DNA of 64,000 bases from Planctomycetota bacterium (GCA_022711465.1 JAKLEZ010000012.1:124001-188000), one strand, 5' to 3'; shown: positions 36,142 to 52,347, numbered from the stretch's first letter. Notes: generated by a model from the sequence alone, not told the origin. Numbers and translations: made by a program.

Positions 36142-36771
36142 ATGGGCAACTGGATCGACATTACCCGCACATTGAAGCCGGGCATCGTCCATTGGCCGGG
36201 CGATCTGGCGTTTGAGCTCCGGCGAGTTGCGACCCTCACCGGCCCGAGCACCGCCAACCTGAGCGAGATCCACACCAACGTTCACGCCGGCACCCACGTT
36301 GATGCACCGCTGCACTATATCGATGGCGGCATGGACGTCGCCTCCCTGCCGCTCGAACGACTGTGCGGACCTGCCACCGTGGTGGATGTGGCTCAGGAGG
36401 GCGACGTTACCGCCGAGGACATCCACCGGGCGTCGATCCCGCCGGGCGACCGTGTGTTGTTGAGGACGACGAGCGGCCGGCTCTGGTCCAAGAGCACGTT
36501 CGACCAGCAGTTCTTCGCCCTCACCGCCGACGCCGCCTGCCTGCTGGTCGAGATCGGGACCCCGCTGGTGGGCGTCGACTACCTGTCGGTTGACCGCTTC
36601 GACGCAGGGGACGCTCCGGTCCACCGTATTCTTCTCGGCGCCGGTGTCATCATCCTCGAAGGGCTGGACCTCGACACCGCCCCTGCCGGGAGATATGAAC
36701 TGATCGCCCTGCCGATGAAGATCGCCGGAGCCGACGGAAGCCCCATCCGGGCGATGATCCGAACCAAGTGA
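36142..36771 (+). CDS. cyclase-family metal-dependent hydrolase (kynurenine formamidase-like)
   Basis: 209 residues, the normal size for the family. The hallmark zinc-binding motif H-x-G-T-H-x-D-x-P-x-H is intact (HAGTHVDAPLH, residues 48-58), with a preceding WPGD and a distal GVDYLSVD. The ATG at 36142 is preferred over one at 36109 because family members begin at WIDITRTL; a weak GGTGA precedes it. Such enzymes hydrolyse N-formylkynurenine, isatin and other cyclic amides or lactones. No tryptophan-catabolic neighbours are present, so the substrate is open. It is followed after 29 bp by the convergent rsgA. Confidence 0.85.
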   Translation: MGNWIDITRTLKPGIVHWPGDLAFELRRVATLTGPSTANLSEIHTNVHAGTHVDAPLHYIDGGMDVASLPLERLCGPATVVDVAQEGDVTAEDIHRASIPPGDRVLLRTTSGRLWSKSTFDQQFFALTADAACLLVEIGTPLVGVDYLSVDRFDAGDAPVHRILLGAGVIILEGLDLDTAPAGRYELIALPMKIAGADGSPIRAMIRTK

Positions 36772-36800
36772 GCAGACCATCTCCGCTGGGCGTGATCTGC

Positions 36801-37952
36801 TCATTCGTAGCGCGATTTGCGGGTCTCGCTCAGTTCATAGAACAGCTCAACGTAGCTGTCATAGCGCGACGGGTCGACCTCGCCCGCATCGACGGCCTCT
36901 TGGATGGCGCAGCCCTCCTCGTGGATGTGCACGCAGTTGGGGAAGCGGCAATGCTGCAGGCGATCGACGAACTCGACGAAGTGGGTCTCCAACTCGTTCA
37001 ACGGGATCATGGCCACGTCGAGGGCCCGGATACCCGGCGTATCGATGACCGCCCCACCGATATCGAGTTTCAGCCAGACAGCGGTTGTCGTGGTGTGACG
37101 ACCTTTCTCAGTTGTGGCGGAGACGGCGGCGGTGGGCAGATTGAGGCTTGGCTGAATCGCGTTCACCAACGAACTCTTGCCCACGCCACTCTGGCCAGCC
37201 AGGAGGGTTGCCTTGCCTGCCAGGAGTGTACGCAGTTCCTGCAGCCCTTGGCCTGTGGCCGCGCTGGTGGCGATCGCGGCATATCCCAGACAGCGGTAGC
37301 GGTCCACGATCTCGTTCGTTTCGCCCTCCGTGTCCAGGTCACACTTGTTCACACAGATGATGGCCGTGAGATTCCCCGCATGGCAGGCGACCAGATAACG
37401 GTCGATCAGGTGCGGTTTCAGCACCGGCTCGCGAATTGAGCTCACGATGAGCGCCTGATCGACGTTCGCGGCGATGACATGTGTCTTCCGCCCGTCGCTG
37501 CGCGTCAGCGACGTCCGGCGCGGGGCCACCCGAACGATGACGCCCTCCTTGAGTTGACCTTGGCTGTCGGCCACGACGGCGAACCAGACGCGGTCGCCGG
37601 CCACGACCGGATGGCGGTCGCGAATAGACATGGTGCGCAGGATACGTCGCACCGTGCATGGCCAAACGCATTGTCCATCGTCTACGTCGACGAACTGCCC
37701 GCGGACCGCGACGGCGATGCCCTCGGCCAGCGAGCCGTCCGGGACATCGCCGCCTTGCTCGATGATGGTGCGTTTTCGGGACAGGTCACCCCGGGCTTGG
37801 ACGCTCTCGCTGAACGGTGCGACCTGATCGTGACGGTTGTCTTGCTCGGCCGGGGGATGCCATTGCTTGCGCCGCCCGGGTCGCTGGCGGTTGGGGCGGA
37901 AATCGACCCGGCGTTTGTCTCCTCCTCCTCGAGATGGCGGCTTTCTGCCCAT
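36801..37952 (-). CDS. rsgA: ribosome small-subunit biogenesis GTPase RsgA
   Basis: Circularly permuted GTPase that checks 30S subunit maturation. 383 residues. OB-fold around 80-145, then motifs in permuted order: G4 NKCD (202-205), G1 GQSGVGKSS (253-261), G3 DTPG (304-307). The C-terminal zinc knuckle has Cys335, Cys340, His342 and Cys348. An Arg/Lys-rich N-terminal tail of about 65 residues precedes the OB domain, longer than in E. coli, and may bind rRNA. The start is uncertain because no clear Shine-Dalgarno precedes the ATG at 37952. It follows the DUF1080 lipoprotein gene by only 14 nt on the same strand, an odd pairing. Confidence 0.92.
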   Translation of the reverse strand: MGRKPPSRGGGDKRRVDFRPNRQRPGRRKQWHPPAEQDNRHDQVAPFSESVQARGDLSRKRTIIEQGGDVPDGSLAEGIAVAVRGQFVDVDDGQCVWPCTVRRILRTMSIRDRHPVVAGDRVWFAVVADSQGQLKEGVIVRVAPRRTSLTRSDGRKTHVIAANVDQALIVSSIREPVLKPHLIDRYLVACHAGNLTAIICVNKCDLDTEGETNEIVDRYRCLGYAAIATSAATGQGLQELRTLLAGKATLLAGQSGVGKSSLVNAIQPSLNLPTAAVSATTEKGRHTTTTAVWLKLDIGGAVIDTPGIRALDVAMIPLNELETHFVEFVDRLQHCRFPNCVHIHEEGCAIQEAVDAGEVDPSRYDSYVELFYELSETRKSRYE

Positions 37953-37966
37953 GGCTGCTGGCGGCT

Positions 37967-38593
37967 CTACTCCAGTTCGCGCAACCGGAGGTTGCGGTAC
38001 TCGACCGGCGTACCGTGGTTCTGCAACCCGATGTAGCCCTGGTTGGACACGGCGGACATGGGCGGGTCCTTCTCCCTGGGTTGGACGCTGTCAAAATCGG
38101 TGTCTACGGTCACGTGGCCGTTCAGCTCGACGCGTACATGCCGGTCACGCACCGTGATCCGGAAGTGGTTCCATTGACCGGTTGGTCTGGCGTACTTGGC
38201 CGTGGCCGGCACCCGCCGGAACACGGACCCGCTGGCGTCGGTCAGGTCCTCATCCACCGCGTCGTCGCGGATCTGAACCTCGAAGCCCTTGATTGAACTG
38301 CGGCCTTCACGATCCGGCACGCGCAGGAAGACGCCGGAATTGGCCTTCTCGGAAACCCGCCACTCGAGATCCAGCACGAAGTCGCTGTACCTGCGATCGG
38401 TGCTCAGCCAAGCGTACTTGTTCATCTTTCCGTTGCACTTGAGGATCTTCCCCGGCTCGGCGGTCCAGGCGTCGGTGCTGCCGATCTCGGTCCAGCCGGC
38501 CAGGTTGCGGCCGTTGAACAAGGGGGCCCCGGTCTGGCAGCCGGCCGCGGTCAGCCCGGCGAGAACGATGAGAGGGTAAACCATGCGCACCAC
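37967..38593 (-). CDS. DUF1080 domain lipoprotein
   Basis: About 208 residues. GGAGGTGA lies 6 nt before a GTG at 38593 (9 nt before another GTG at 38590); the ATG at 38584 is too far. The signal ends in a lipobox (LTAAGC), so it is a predicted lipoprotein. The single DUF1080 jelly-roll domain shows FNGRNLAGWTEIG, LEWRVSEKANSGVFLRVPD, WNHFRITVRDRHVRVELNG and YIGLQNHG. Compared with the DUF1080 protein at 34024 it lacks the N-terminal beta domain. Expected to act on oxidised (3-keto) glycosides in the periplasm by family analogy. Directly upstream of rsgA. Confidence 0.85.
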   Translation of the reverse strand: MVRMVYPLIVLAGLTAAGCQTGAPLFNGRNLAGWTEIGSTDAWTAEPGKILKCNGKMNKYAWLSTDRRYSDFVLDLEWRVSEKANSGVFLRVPDREGRSSIKGFEVQIRDDAVDEDLTDASGSVFRRVPATAKYARPTGQWNHFRITVRDRHVRVELNGHVTVDTDFDSVQPREKDPPMSAVSNQGYIGLQNHGTPVEYRNLRLRELE

Positions 38594-38658
38594 AGGTCAC
38601 CTCCGATACGCGTGCTGGTCGGTTATCTATACCCGTGAAGGCCCGGCGATTCCAGGGC

Positions 38659-40131
38659 TCACGCGGTGGCCGCTTCCGGGGCCGGCAGAGCGGTTGGGTA
38701 CTTGGACAGAGTCAGATGGAAGGCGTCACGGAGTTTGCGGGTGCGGTCGTTGGACCGCGGGGTGAAGCCGAAGCGCTGCTCGTCGCGGGGCAGCTGCATT
38801 CTGGCCATCCGCTTCCAGCCCCGGTTCATGCCATGAATGAACAGCGCACTGGTCAGGCTCCGCGTCATCCACCACGTCCGAAGAGTACGAAGCCACACCC
38901 AGGAGGTATTGGCTGCCGCGTAGCGCAATTCGTAGATCATCTCATCGAGGCGAGAGGCGGTCATGCGTCTGGGATGATAGACGGTTTCGACGAAGGTGTA
39001 GCGCTCCCAGTCTTCGGGGTAGTGGGTGGCGAAGATGCGGCCCTCGGACATCCATCGCTCGTAGAGCTTGGTGCCGGGCAGCGGCGTCAGGTTAGTGATC
39101 TGGATGGTATCGATGCCCAGCTTGACGGACTGGATGGCGGTCTCGGCCACGGTGTCCTCGGTGTCCTGGTCAGCGCCGATGATGAACGCCCCAAAAACCG
39201 AGATTCCAGCGCGATGGAACCCTTCGACTAACTCCTTGTAGCGAAGGAGGTTATTGCGATTGATGCCCTTGTGGAAATCCTTGAGTGATTCGGGATTGAA
39301 CGTCTCGAATCCGATGAGCATTCCGCGGCAGCCGGCCCGGTAGGCCAGACGCAGGCCCTCGGCATCCTCGCCCATGTTGATCGTGGTTTGGCTGAACCAG
39401 AGTCGCTTCTTGCCCCGGCGGATGATCTCCTCGAGCAGCTGCTTGGCCCACTCCGCGTGTTTGGGACCGACCCCGAAGAAATTGTCGTCGGTGACGAAGA
39501 TGAACCGGCGGGGGGTCTCGTTCCATTCCTCGAGGATCTCCTCGATCGGGCGGCGACGGATCGCGGGCCCGTTGAACTTGGTCACGCTGCAGTACTCGCA
39601 GCCGACGGGACAACCCCGTGATGTCTGGATACTGGCTACGTCGTAGCGACCGTTGATCGGCTGGAGGTGTTGGCTCGCGTGCCCGATGCCCGTCCGGTTG
39701 ACATCGACGGTGTGGCCGATGTAGCGGGGCTTCAGTGCTCCCTTCTCGGCATCGGCGATGATTGCGGGCCAGATGTCGTCACATTCGCCGATCGCGACGG
39801 AGTCGAACGAACGGGCAGCCTCGTCGGGGACGGCCGAGGCATGGGGCCCGCCCATGATGGTCCTAATCTCCTCGTTGCGGCACTGGGCGGCGATCTCATA
39901 GGCACGCGTGGCCCCGCTGGAGTAGCTGGTGACCCCGACCAGGTCGTAGTGACCTCGGCGGATCCGGCGCTCCGTGGCTTCGAAGCCGAAGATCTCGTCG
40001 ATCAGATCGACGGTATGGGGCTCAGGGACGAGCCGGGCCAGGACCTGAAGACCCAGTTGTGGGATCTTGCTTCCCATGGTGTGGTAGCCCTGGCAACGCC
40101 GGGCGACGGGATTGATGAGTGCAATACGCAT
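38659..40131 (-). CDS. B12-binding-type radical SAM protein
   Basis: 490 residues from the ATG at 40131, which starts at the usual family opening MRIALINPV; GGAG is about 10 nt upstream. Residues ~1-140 resemble a cobalamin-binding Rossmann domain (LVGVTSYSSGATRAYEIA, IMGGPHASAVPDEA), but a DxHxxG base-off His motif is not seen. The radical SAM [4Fe-4S] motif CPVGCEYC gives Cys174, Cys178 and Cys181, followed by a barrel (FVTDDNFFG, MLIGFETFNPESL, NLTPLPGTKLYERW). The C-terminal ~100 residues are helical. This group (BchE/hopanoid-type) modifies lipids, cofactors or natural products. The substrate cannot be told. It lies downstream of a structured leader/terminator at 40316-40671. Confidence 0.88.
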   Translation of the reverse strand: MRIALINPVARRCQGYHTMGSKIPQLGLQVLARLVPEPHTVDLIDEIFGFEATERRIRRGHYDLVGVTSYSSGATRAYEIAAQCRNEEIRTIMGGPHASAVPDEAARSFDSVAIGECDDIWPAIIADAEKGALKPRYIGHTVDVNRTGIGHASQHLQPINGRYDVASIQTSRGCPVGCEYCSVTKFNGPAIRRRPIEEILEEWNETPRRFIFVTDDNFFGVGPKHAEWAKQLLEEIIRRGKKRLWFSQTTINMGEDAEGLRLAYRAGCRGMLIGFETFNPESLKDFHKGINRNNLLRYKELVEGFHRAGISVFGAFIIGADQDTEDTVAETAIQSVKLGIDTIQITNLTPLPGTKLYERWMSEGRIFATHYPEDWERYTFVETVYHPRRMTASRLDEMIYELRYAAANTSWVWLRTLRTWWMTRSLTSALFIHGMNRGWKRMARMQLPRDEQRFGFTPRSNDRTRKLRDAFHLTLSKYPTALPAPEAATA

Positions 40132-40315
40132 CAGGTTCGAGCTCCAGACACGGGACACGGCGTTGGCCGCCAAGGAACTTGACGTCGACCTTCGGGTTCA
40201 TGCCTGAAGCAGGGCTGGTCTCCGGCACCCAGGAAGGGCTGACCGCGCGACAGCCCGGGACATCCCGTCCAGCCCCGTTTGTCTGGGGAGAGCATAGTGG
40301 GTAGCCATGGGGGGG

Positions 40316-40671
40316 TCAAACAAAAACGACCCTGCGGCCGGGAACCAGCCGCAGGGTCTTGGTTATCGACAAACAGTTTTCGCGTAGCTGCCAGAAGCAG
40401 CAATAGCTTGCTGCGTTATGGCAGCTCACCTATGCGACAAGACACTGGGTCACCTCCTCTCTGGACTAGGCATCCCGGGTCACCCGCCATCCGGTTGTCG
40501 CCATCCAGACTCGACGCGTGTCGCCGGGCTTGGTCCAGCCTCGCCAGGCATGCCGGCGAGGACACCGATGCCCCTTGATCAAGGTTGATGCGGCGTTGGA
40601 CCATTCTCCGCCGGTGCGATGCCTTTGGATCGCCGCCCGGACTCTGGAGCAGGCCAACGAGCACCGTAGTC
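40316..40671 (-). ncRNA. candidate structured small RNA or attenuator leader
   Basis: On the minus strand a TATAAT (40678-40683; -35-like TTGGCA 19 bp upstream) is followed by ~355 nt with nested stems and then a perfect intrinsic terminator. Visible structures are CTCGCC..GGCGAG (about 40540-40560), and an outer GCTGCCA/TGGCAGC enclosing an inner GCAGCAA-gcta-TTGCTGC (about 40388-40426). Direct repeats GGATGGCG and GGTGACCC occur. An AGGAGGTGA precedes a 9-codon frame (MSCRIGELP). It could be an independent sRNA or a 5' leader controlling the radical SAM gene by termination. No known RNA family consensus was recognised. Confidence 0.4.
40318..40358 (-). terminator. intrinsic terminator ahead of the radical SAM gene
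   Basis: A perfect 11-bp stem (GACCCTGCGGC / GCCGCAGGGTC) with a 9-nt loop is followed on the minus strand by GTTTTTGTTT. It lies about 190 nt before the radical SAM start codon. Confidence 0.8.
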
Positions 40672-40805
40672 ACTTCTATTATACGCTTCAATCGGCCGAG
40701 AGTGCCAAGACGATCCACAAAAAATCCGGGCATCGTCATCGGGAGATCACCCCCTGGCCGCGGTGGCCGTACGAGGACTCCGCTGGGTCCCGCGGTCAAC
40801 GAACA

Positions 40806-40841
40806 CAAAGGGCCGTGGCCTTTCGCGAGGCCACGGCCCTT
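40806..40841 (-). terminator. hairpin terminator after rpsL
   Basis: A perfect 15-bp stem (AAAGGGCCGTGGCCT / AGGCCACGGCCCTTT) with a 6-nt loop lies about 77 nt after the rpsL stop. The stem ends in TTT but no long U-tract follows. Confidence 0.7.
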
Positions 40842-40917
40842 TACGATGCTCGTCACCGGCCAAGAGCCGGTGTGGGCGATCAGCGAAGCCGCAGTTAGCC
40901 GGCGGCTGGCAAGAGGG

Positions 40918-41307
40918 TCATTTGCGGCGCTTCACGCCGTACTTGCTGCGGCTGCGATTCCGGGGCCGGTTCTCTTTGTCTCCGCCCACGCCGGCGCAAT
41001 CCAGCGTGCCGCGGATGATGTGGTAGCGGACGCCGGGAAGGTCGCGGACACGACCTCCCCGCACGAGTACGATGGAGTGCTCCTGGAGGTTGTGGTCGAT
41101 CCCCGGGATATACGCAGTCACTTCCTTGCCGTTGGTCAAACGAACACGGGCCACCTTGCGGAGGGCCGAGTTCGGCTTCTTAGGCGTCTGGGTCTTGACG
41201 AGCAGACACACGCCCCGCTTCTGGGGGCTCTGCTCAAGATCACGAACCTTGGACTTGCGAGCCTGCTTCTCGCGACCCACTCGAACAAGCTGATTGATTG
41301 TCGGCAT
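40918..41307 (-). CDS. rpsL: 30S ribosomal protein S12
   Basis: Decoding-centre ribosomal protein, 129 residues. GAGGAAA before the ATG at 41307 (MPTINQLVR) fixes the start; frames extending to 41340 are not S12-like. PQKRGVC, TPKKPNSALRK (Lys43 and Lys44) and the PGVRYH loop are conserved. At position 88 (E. coli K88, counting Met) the residue is Arg (GGRVRDLPGVRYH, codon CGC at 41044-41046). That exchange is a classical streptomycin-resistance substitution in other bacteria. Asp89, the RimO methylthiolation site, is kept. Last gene of the rpoBC transcript, 79 nt after rpoC. rpsG and fusA do not follow. Confidence 0.97.
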   Translation of the reverse strand: MPTINQLVRVGREKQARKSKVRDLEQSPQKRGVCLLVKTQTPKKPNSALRKVARVRLTNGKEVTAYIPGIDHNLQEHSIVLVRGGRVRDLPGVRYHIIRGTLDCAGVGGDKENRPRNRSRSKYGVKRRK

Positions 41308-41386
41308 TCGTTTCCTCGTTTTCATGCGATGCCGGTGCACCCGGCCGGCACAGTCTCGTCAGCATACCCTAAGTTCGAGTCGAATA

Positions 41387-45793
<4,407 letters not shown>

Positions 45794-45865
45794 GGCTTAA
45801 GGGTCCTTTGTTTCAACAAGAACCGTTTTTTTCTCCGCTCACACGCCGCTTCGCTGCACCAGCCG

Positions 45866-49651
<3,786 letters not shown>

Positions 49652-49927
49652 GGTTCCTTTCCTGCGAGGGTCACCATCAGGACGGAATCCGGCGCGGAGC
49701 CATCTGTTCGACTGGCGGTCCTGCCGCCGGCCTTCGTTGGGCCGACGCGTCAGCCGATCACGCTCCGTGGGAGGAGGGACGGTTCAAGCTCGTGCGAGCA
49801 GGCTCGGTCCCCCAAGCCCAGTCGCAGGAGTTTGAACTCCTGCCCGCCGCCCTTCCGGGCGACAGAGACGGATATCGCGGTCCGGACCGCGAGGGGTCAC
49901 CTCGCGGCCGGATTCGCGTCAGGGTAC
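49652..49927 (-). promoter_or_regulatory. rplL-rpoB intergenic leader with two perfect hairpins
   Basis: Two strong inverted repeats occur between rplL and rpoB: TCGCGGTCC/GGACCGCGA (49875-49892, no loop) and CAGGAGTT-tg-AACTCCTG (49825-49842). Neither has a U-tract. The position matches the rplL-rpoB attenuator and RNase-processing site known in other bacteria, so partial termination or processing here is likely. Confidence 0.5.
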
Positions 49928-50341
49928 CTACTTGATCTCAACGGCGGCTCCGGCCTCTTCCAGCTCCTTCTTCAGCTTCTCGGCCTCGTCCTTAGGCAGG
50001 CCTTCCTTGACCGTCTTCGGGGCGCCCTCGACCAGATCCTTGGCTTCCTTCAGGCCGAGGTTGGTGGCCGCACGAACAACCTTGATCACGTTGATCTTCT
50101 TCTCGCCGCCGCTCTTGAGGATCACGTCGAAGGAAGTCTTCTCCTCAGCGGGCGCTGCGGCCGCTCCGCCGCCGGCCGCTGCGGGAGCCATCATCACCGC
50201 CCCGCCGCCTGCGGGCTCGATGCCGTAATCCTGCTTCAGGCAGTCCACCAGCTCTTGGGCCTGTTTGAGTGTCAAACCAACGAGCTTCGCCGCCAGGTCC
50301 TTCGTCTCGGCGCTGAACGTTTTCGCGGGGGCATCCGACAT
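49928..50341 (-). CDS. rplL: 50S ribosomal protein L7/L12
   Basis: Stalk protein that recruits translation GTPases. 137 residues from the ATG at 50341 (AGGAG 9 nt upstream); the upstream extension to 50404 is rejected. There is an N-terminal dimerisation domain, an Ala/Gly/Pro hinge (residues ~45-68), and a C-terminal factor-binding domain with KINVIKVVR, GLKEAKDLVEGAPKTVKEG and the usual acidic helix. It lies between rplJ and rpoB in the canonical order. Confidence 0.97.
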   Translation of the reverse strand: MSDAPAKTFSAETKDLAAKLVGLTLKQAQELVDCLKQDYGIEPAGGGAVMMAPAAAGGGAAAAPAEEKTSFDVILKSGGEKKINVIKVVRAATNLGLKEAKDLVEGAPKTVKEGLPKDEAEKLKKELEEAGAAVEIK

Positions 50342-50538
50342 TGTACCTAACTCCTCGTATTTCCAGGCGATACGAACAAGCCCGCCTGATAGGTGGCGTC
50401 CCACTGACGCCTATTTAATCCGGTGCACCGGACCAATCTGCGGCGGCCGTCGACCGCTACCTTATCATCCACATCCAGAACCCAAGCACTCGGAGGAACA
50501 AACAGGCTCCGAACCCACCGGCTTCGCCGAAGGCCCGA

Positions 50539-51084
50539 TCAGTTCGCCGAAGGTGCGGCTTCGGCGGAGGCGGCCTTCTCAGCCTTCTCGATCAGGGCCT
50601 TGAGGCACCCGGCGATGCGACCACCTCCCAACAGGCAGCCAGCCAGCCGGCCGCCAGGGCTCCGAATCAGGCCGGCCAGATCCGCCAGGGTCTCCGTCCG
50701 ACTCTTCATGGTGGCGAGTTGTTCGACGCCGACGAGTTCCCTGTCGCCGTCGAGAACGCCGACCAGCAGTTCCATCTTAGGATAGTTCTTCTTGAGGCCG
50801 ACCAGGGCTTTGGCCGCGTCGATCACGGATTCGCCGCCGGTGACCAGGGCACACGGGCCCTTGAGGGCGGCATTGATCGGCGCCAGGGCGGTGTCGCCGA
50901 AGGCTCGCTTGGCCAGACTGTTCTTGACCACCTGCAGGCGCAGGTTCTTAGCTCGCAGTTCGCCTCGGAGCTTGTTGGTCGCAATGGCGTCGAGGCCGAT
51001 CACACTCACGATGCACGCGCCGTCCAGGTTCCCGTACCGGTAACGGTATTCCTGGGTCATCAGGTCCTTGATTGGTTTACTCAT
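50539..51084 (-). CDS. rplJ: 50S ribosomal protein L10
   Basis: Base of the L7/L12 stalk. 181 residues, with the typical KNSLAKRAF and GPCALVTGG motifs and an alanine-rich C-terminal helix that binds L12 dimers. The start ATG at 51084 has an AAGGTG about 11 nt upstream. It follows rplA with a 27-bp gap and precedes rplL by 197 bp, where an L10 autoregulatory leader would be expected in other bacteria for the rplJL pair. Confidence 0.96.
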   Translation of the reverse strand: MSKPIKDLMTQEYRYRYGNLDGACIVSVIGLDAIATNKLRGELRAKNLRLQVVKNSLAKRAFGDTALAPINAALKGPCALVTGGESVIDAAKALVGLKKNYPKMELLVGVLDGDRELVGVEQLATMKSRTETLADLAGLIRSPGGRLAGCLLGGGRIAGCLKALIEKAEKAASAEAAPSAN

Positions 51085-51111
51085 CGCTTATTCACACCTT
51101 GTCCAGAGGTC

Positions 51112-51837
51112 TCAACTGATATCCAACACCACCGACGGGGTCATGGTCCCCGAGACACACACCCGCTTGATGAACTGGCCCTTGGCCGCCGGGGGTTTCG
51201 TCTTGCGGATGTGATCGACGAACCGCTCGATGTTGGCTACCAGATCCTCGGGGCTGAAGCTCGCCTTACCCACGATGGCGTGAACATTGCCGCCGGCGTC
51301 GTTGCGGTACTCGAGTTTGCCGGCTCCATACTCCCTGACCGCCTGAACGACATCGGGCGTCACGGTGCCGGACTTCGGCGAGGGCATCTTACCCTGCGGG
51401 CCGAGCACGCGACCCAACTTGCCGACCTTGCCCATGACGGCGGGGTGGGCGACGGCCACGTCGAAGTCGGCCCATCCATCGCTGACCTTCTTGATCAGGT
51501 CGTCGGCCCCAGCCTCGATTGCTCCTGCAGCCTTGGCGTCATTGGCCAGCTCATCAGGACAGAAGGCAATGACCTTCTTGGTCTTGCCGATGCCTTTGGG
51601 CAGCGAGATTGACCCACGGACCATCTGGTCGGCCTGCTTGGGATCGATGCCCAGCCACATGACCAGCTCGATGGTCTGGTCGAAACCCTTCCGGGTCCGG
51701 GCTCCCTTGTAGTTTTTCTTGACCTTGACCGCGGTCAGCTCCTTGAGGAGCTTGACGGCGTCGGGGATTGATCGCTTGACGTTGCGATCCCCGAGCCTGG
51801 CCACCTGTTCCTTGTACACCACGCTCGAATGCGGCAT
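51112..51837 (-). CDS. rplA: 50S ribosomal protein L1
   Basis: L1 stalk protein, 241 residues. It shows the family blocks TRKGFDQTIELVMWLGID (with L1-type N-terminal strand), GRVLGPQGKMPSPKSGTVT and YRNDAGGNVHAIVGKASF. GGGAGG lies 5 nt before the ATG. In other bacteria L1 represses translation of the rplK-rplA mRNA. Spaced 81 bp from rplK. Confidence 0.97.
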   Translation of the reverse strand: MPHSSVVYKEQVARLGDRNVKRSIPDAVKLLKELTAVKVKKNYKGARTRKGFDQTIELVMWLGIDPKQADQMVRGSISLPKGIGKTKKVIAFCPDELANDAKAAGAIEAGADDLIKKVSDGWADFDVAVAHPAVMGKVGKLGRVLGPQGKMPSPKSGTVTPDVVQAVREYGAGKLEYRNDAGGNVHAIVGKASFSPEDLVANIERFVDHIRKTKPPAAKGQFIKRVCVSGTMTPSVVLDIS

Positions 51838-51918
51838 GTTTGCCTCCCACTGAAACCACGCACAAGGGCGGCCGATCCGTGGTCAGATCGCAGCCGCCTC
51901 TCCCACGTCGCTACGGCA

Positions 51919-52347
51919 CTAACCCTCCACCACTTCGATGCCCATCGACCGGGCGGTGCCGGCGATGATGCGATCGGCGTGGGCGGGGTCAAATGCGTTG
52001 AGGTCCTTCTTTTTGCGCTCGCTGATCGTCCGGATCTGCGACCAGGTCACCTTGCCGACTTTCTCCTTGTTCGGCACACCGCTGCCCTTGGCGATGCCGG
52101 CCGCCTCGCGGAGCAGAACCGCCGCCGGGGGGCTTTTGACGATGAAGCTGAAGGTCTTGTCCTTGTAGACGGTGATCTCGACCGGGACGGTCATGCCACC
52201 CAAGGAACTGGTCTGGGCGTTGAATTGCTGGACGAACTGCCCGATGTTGACGCCATGCTGGCCCAGGGCCGGACCGATCGGCGGGGCCGGGGTTGCCTGC
52301 CCGCCGGGGGCCTGCAGTTTGATGACGGTTACGATCTCTTTTGCCAC
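51919..52347 (-). CDS. rplK: 50S ribosomal protein L11
   Basis: GTPase-associated-centre protein, 142 residues, starting with GTG at 52347. The N-terminal domain has the proline-rich factor-binding surface (GPALGQHGVNIGQF) and the C-terminal 23S-binding domain has AGTARSMGIEV. AAAGGT is rather far (about 12 nt) from the GTG. Only 15 bp follow nusG. Confidence 0.97.
   Translation of the reverse strand: MAKEIVTVIKLQAPGGQATPAPPIGPALGQHGVNIGQFVQQFNAQTSSLGGMTVPVEITVYKDKTFSFIVKSPPAAVLLREAAGIAKGSGVPNKEKVGKVTWSQIRTISERKKKDLNAFDPAHADRIIAGTARSMGIEVVEG

Larger units (their letters stand above)
40132..40917. other. 786-bp intergenic region with two terminators and a structured interval
   Basis: It lies between rpsL and the radical SAM gene, both on the minus strand. 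It holds the rpsL hairpin (40806-40841), a structured, probably transcribed interval (40316-40671) and an intrinsic terminator (40318-40358). No protein gene is supported; a 9-codon frame (GTG at 40445 to TAA near 40418) follows a strong GGAGGTGA and is mentioned under the RNA candidate. Confidence 0.6.

Noticed and set aside
40416..40856. 146-codon minus-strand frame between the two terminators
   Set aside because: It begins inside the rpsL terminator stem, has no ribosome site at a proper distance and shows non-protein-like composition. The interval is better explained as structured RNA.
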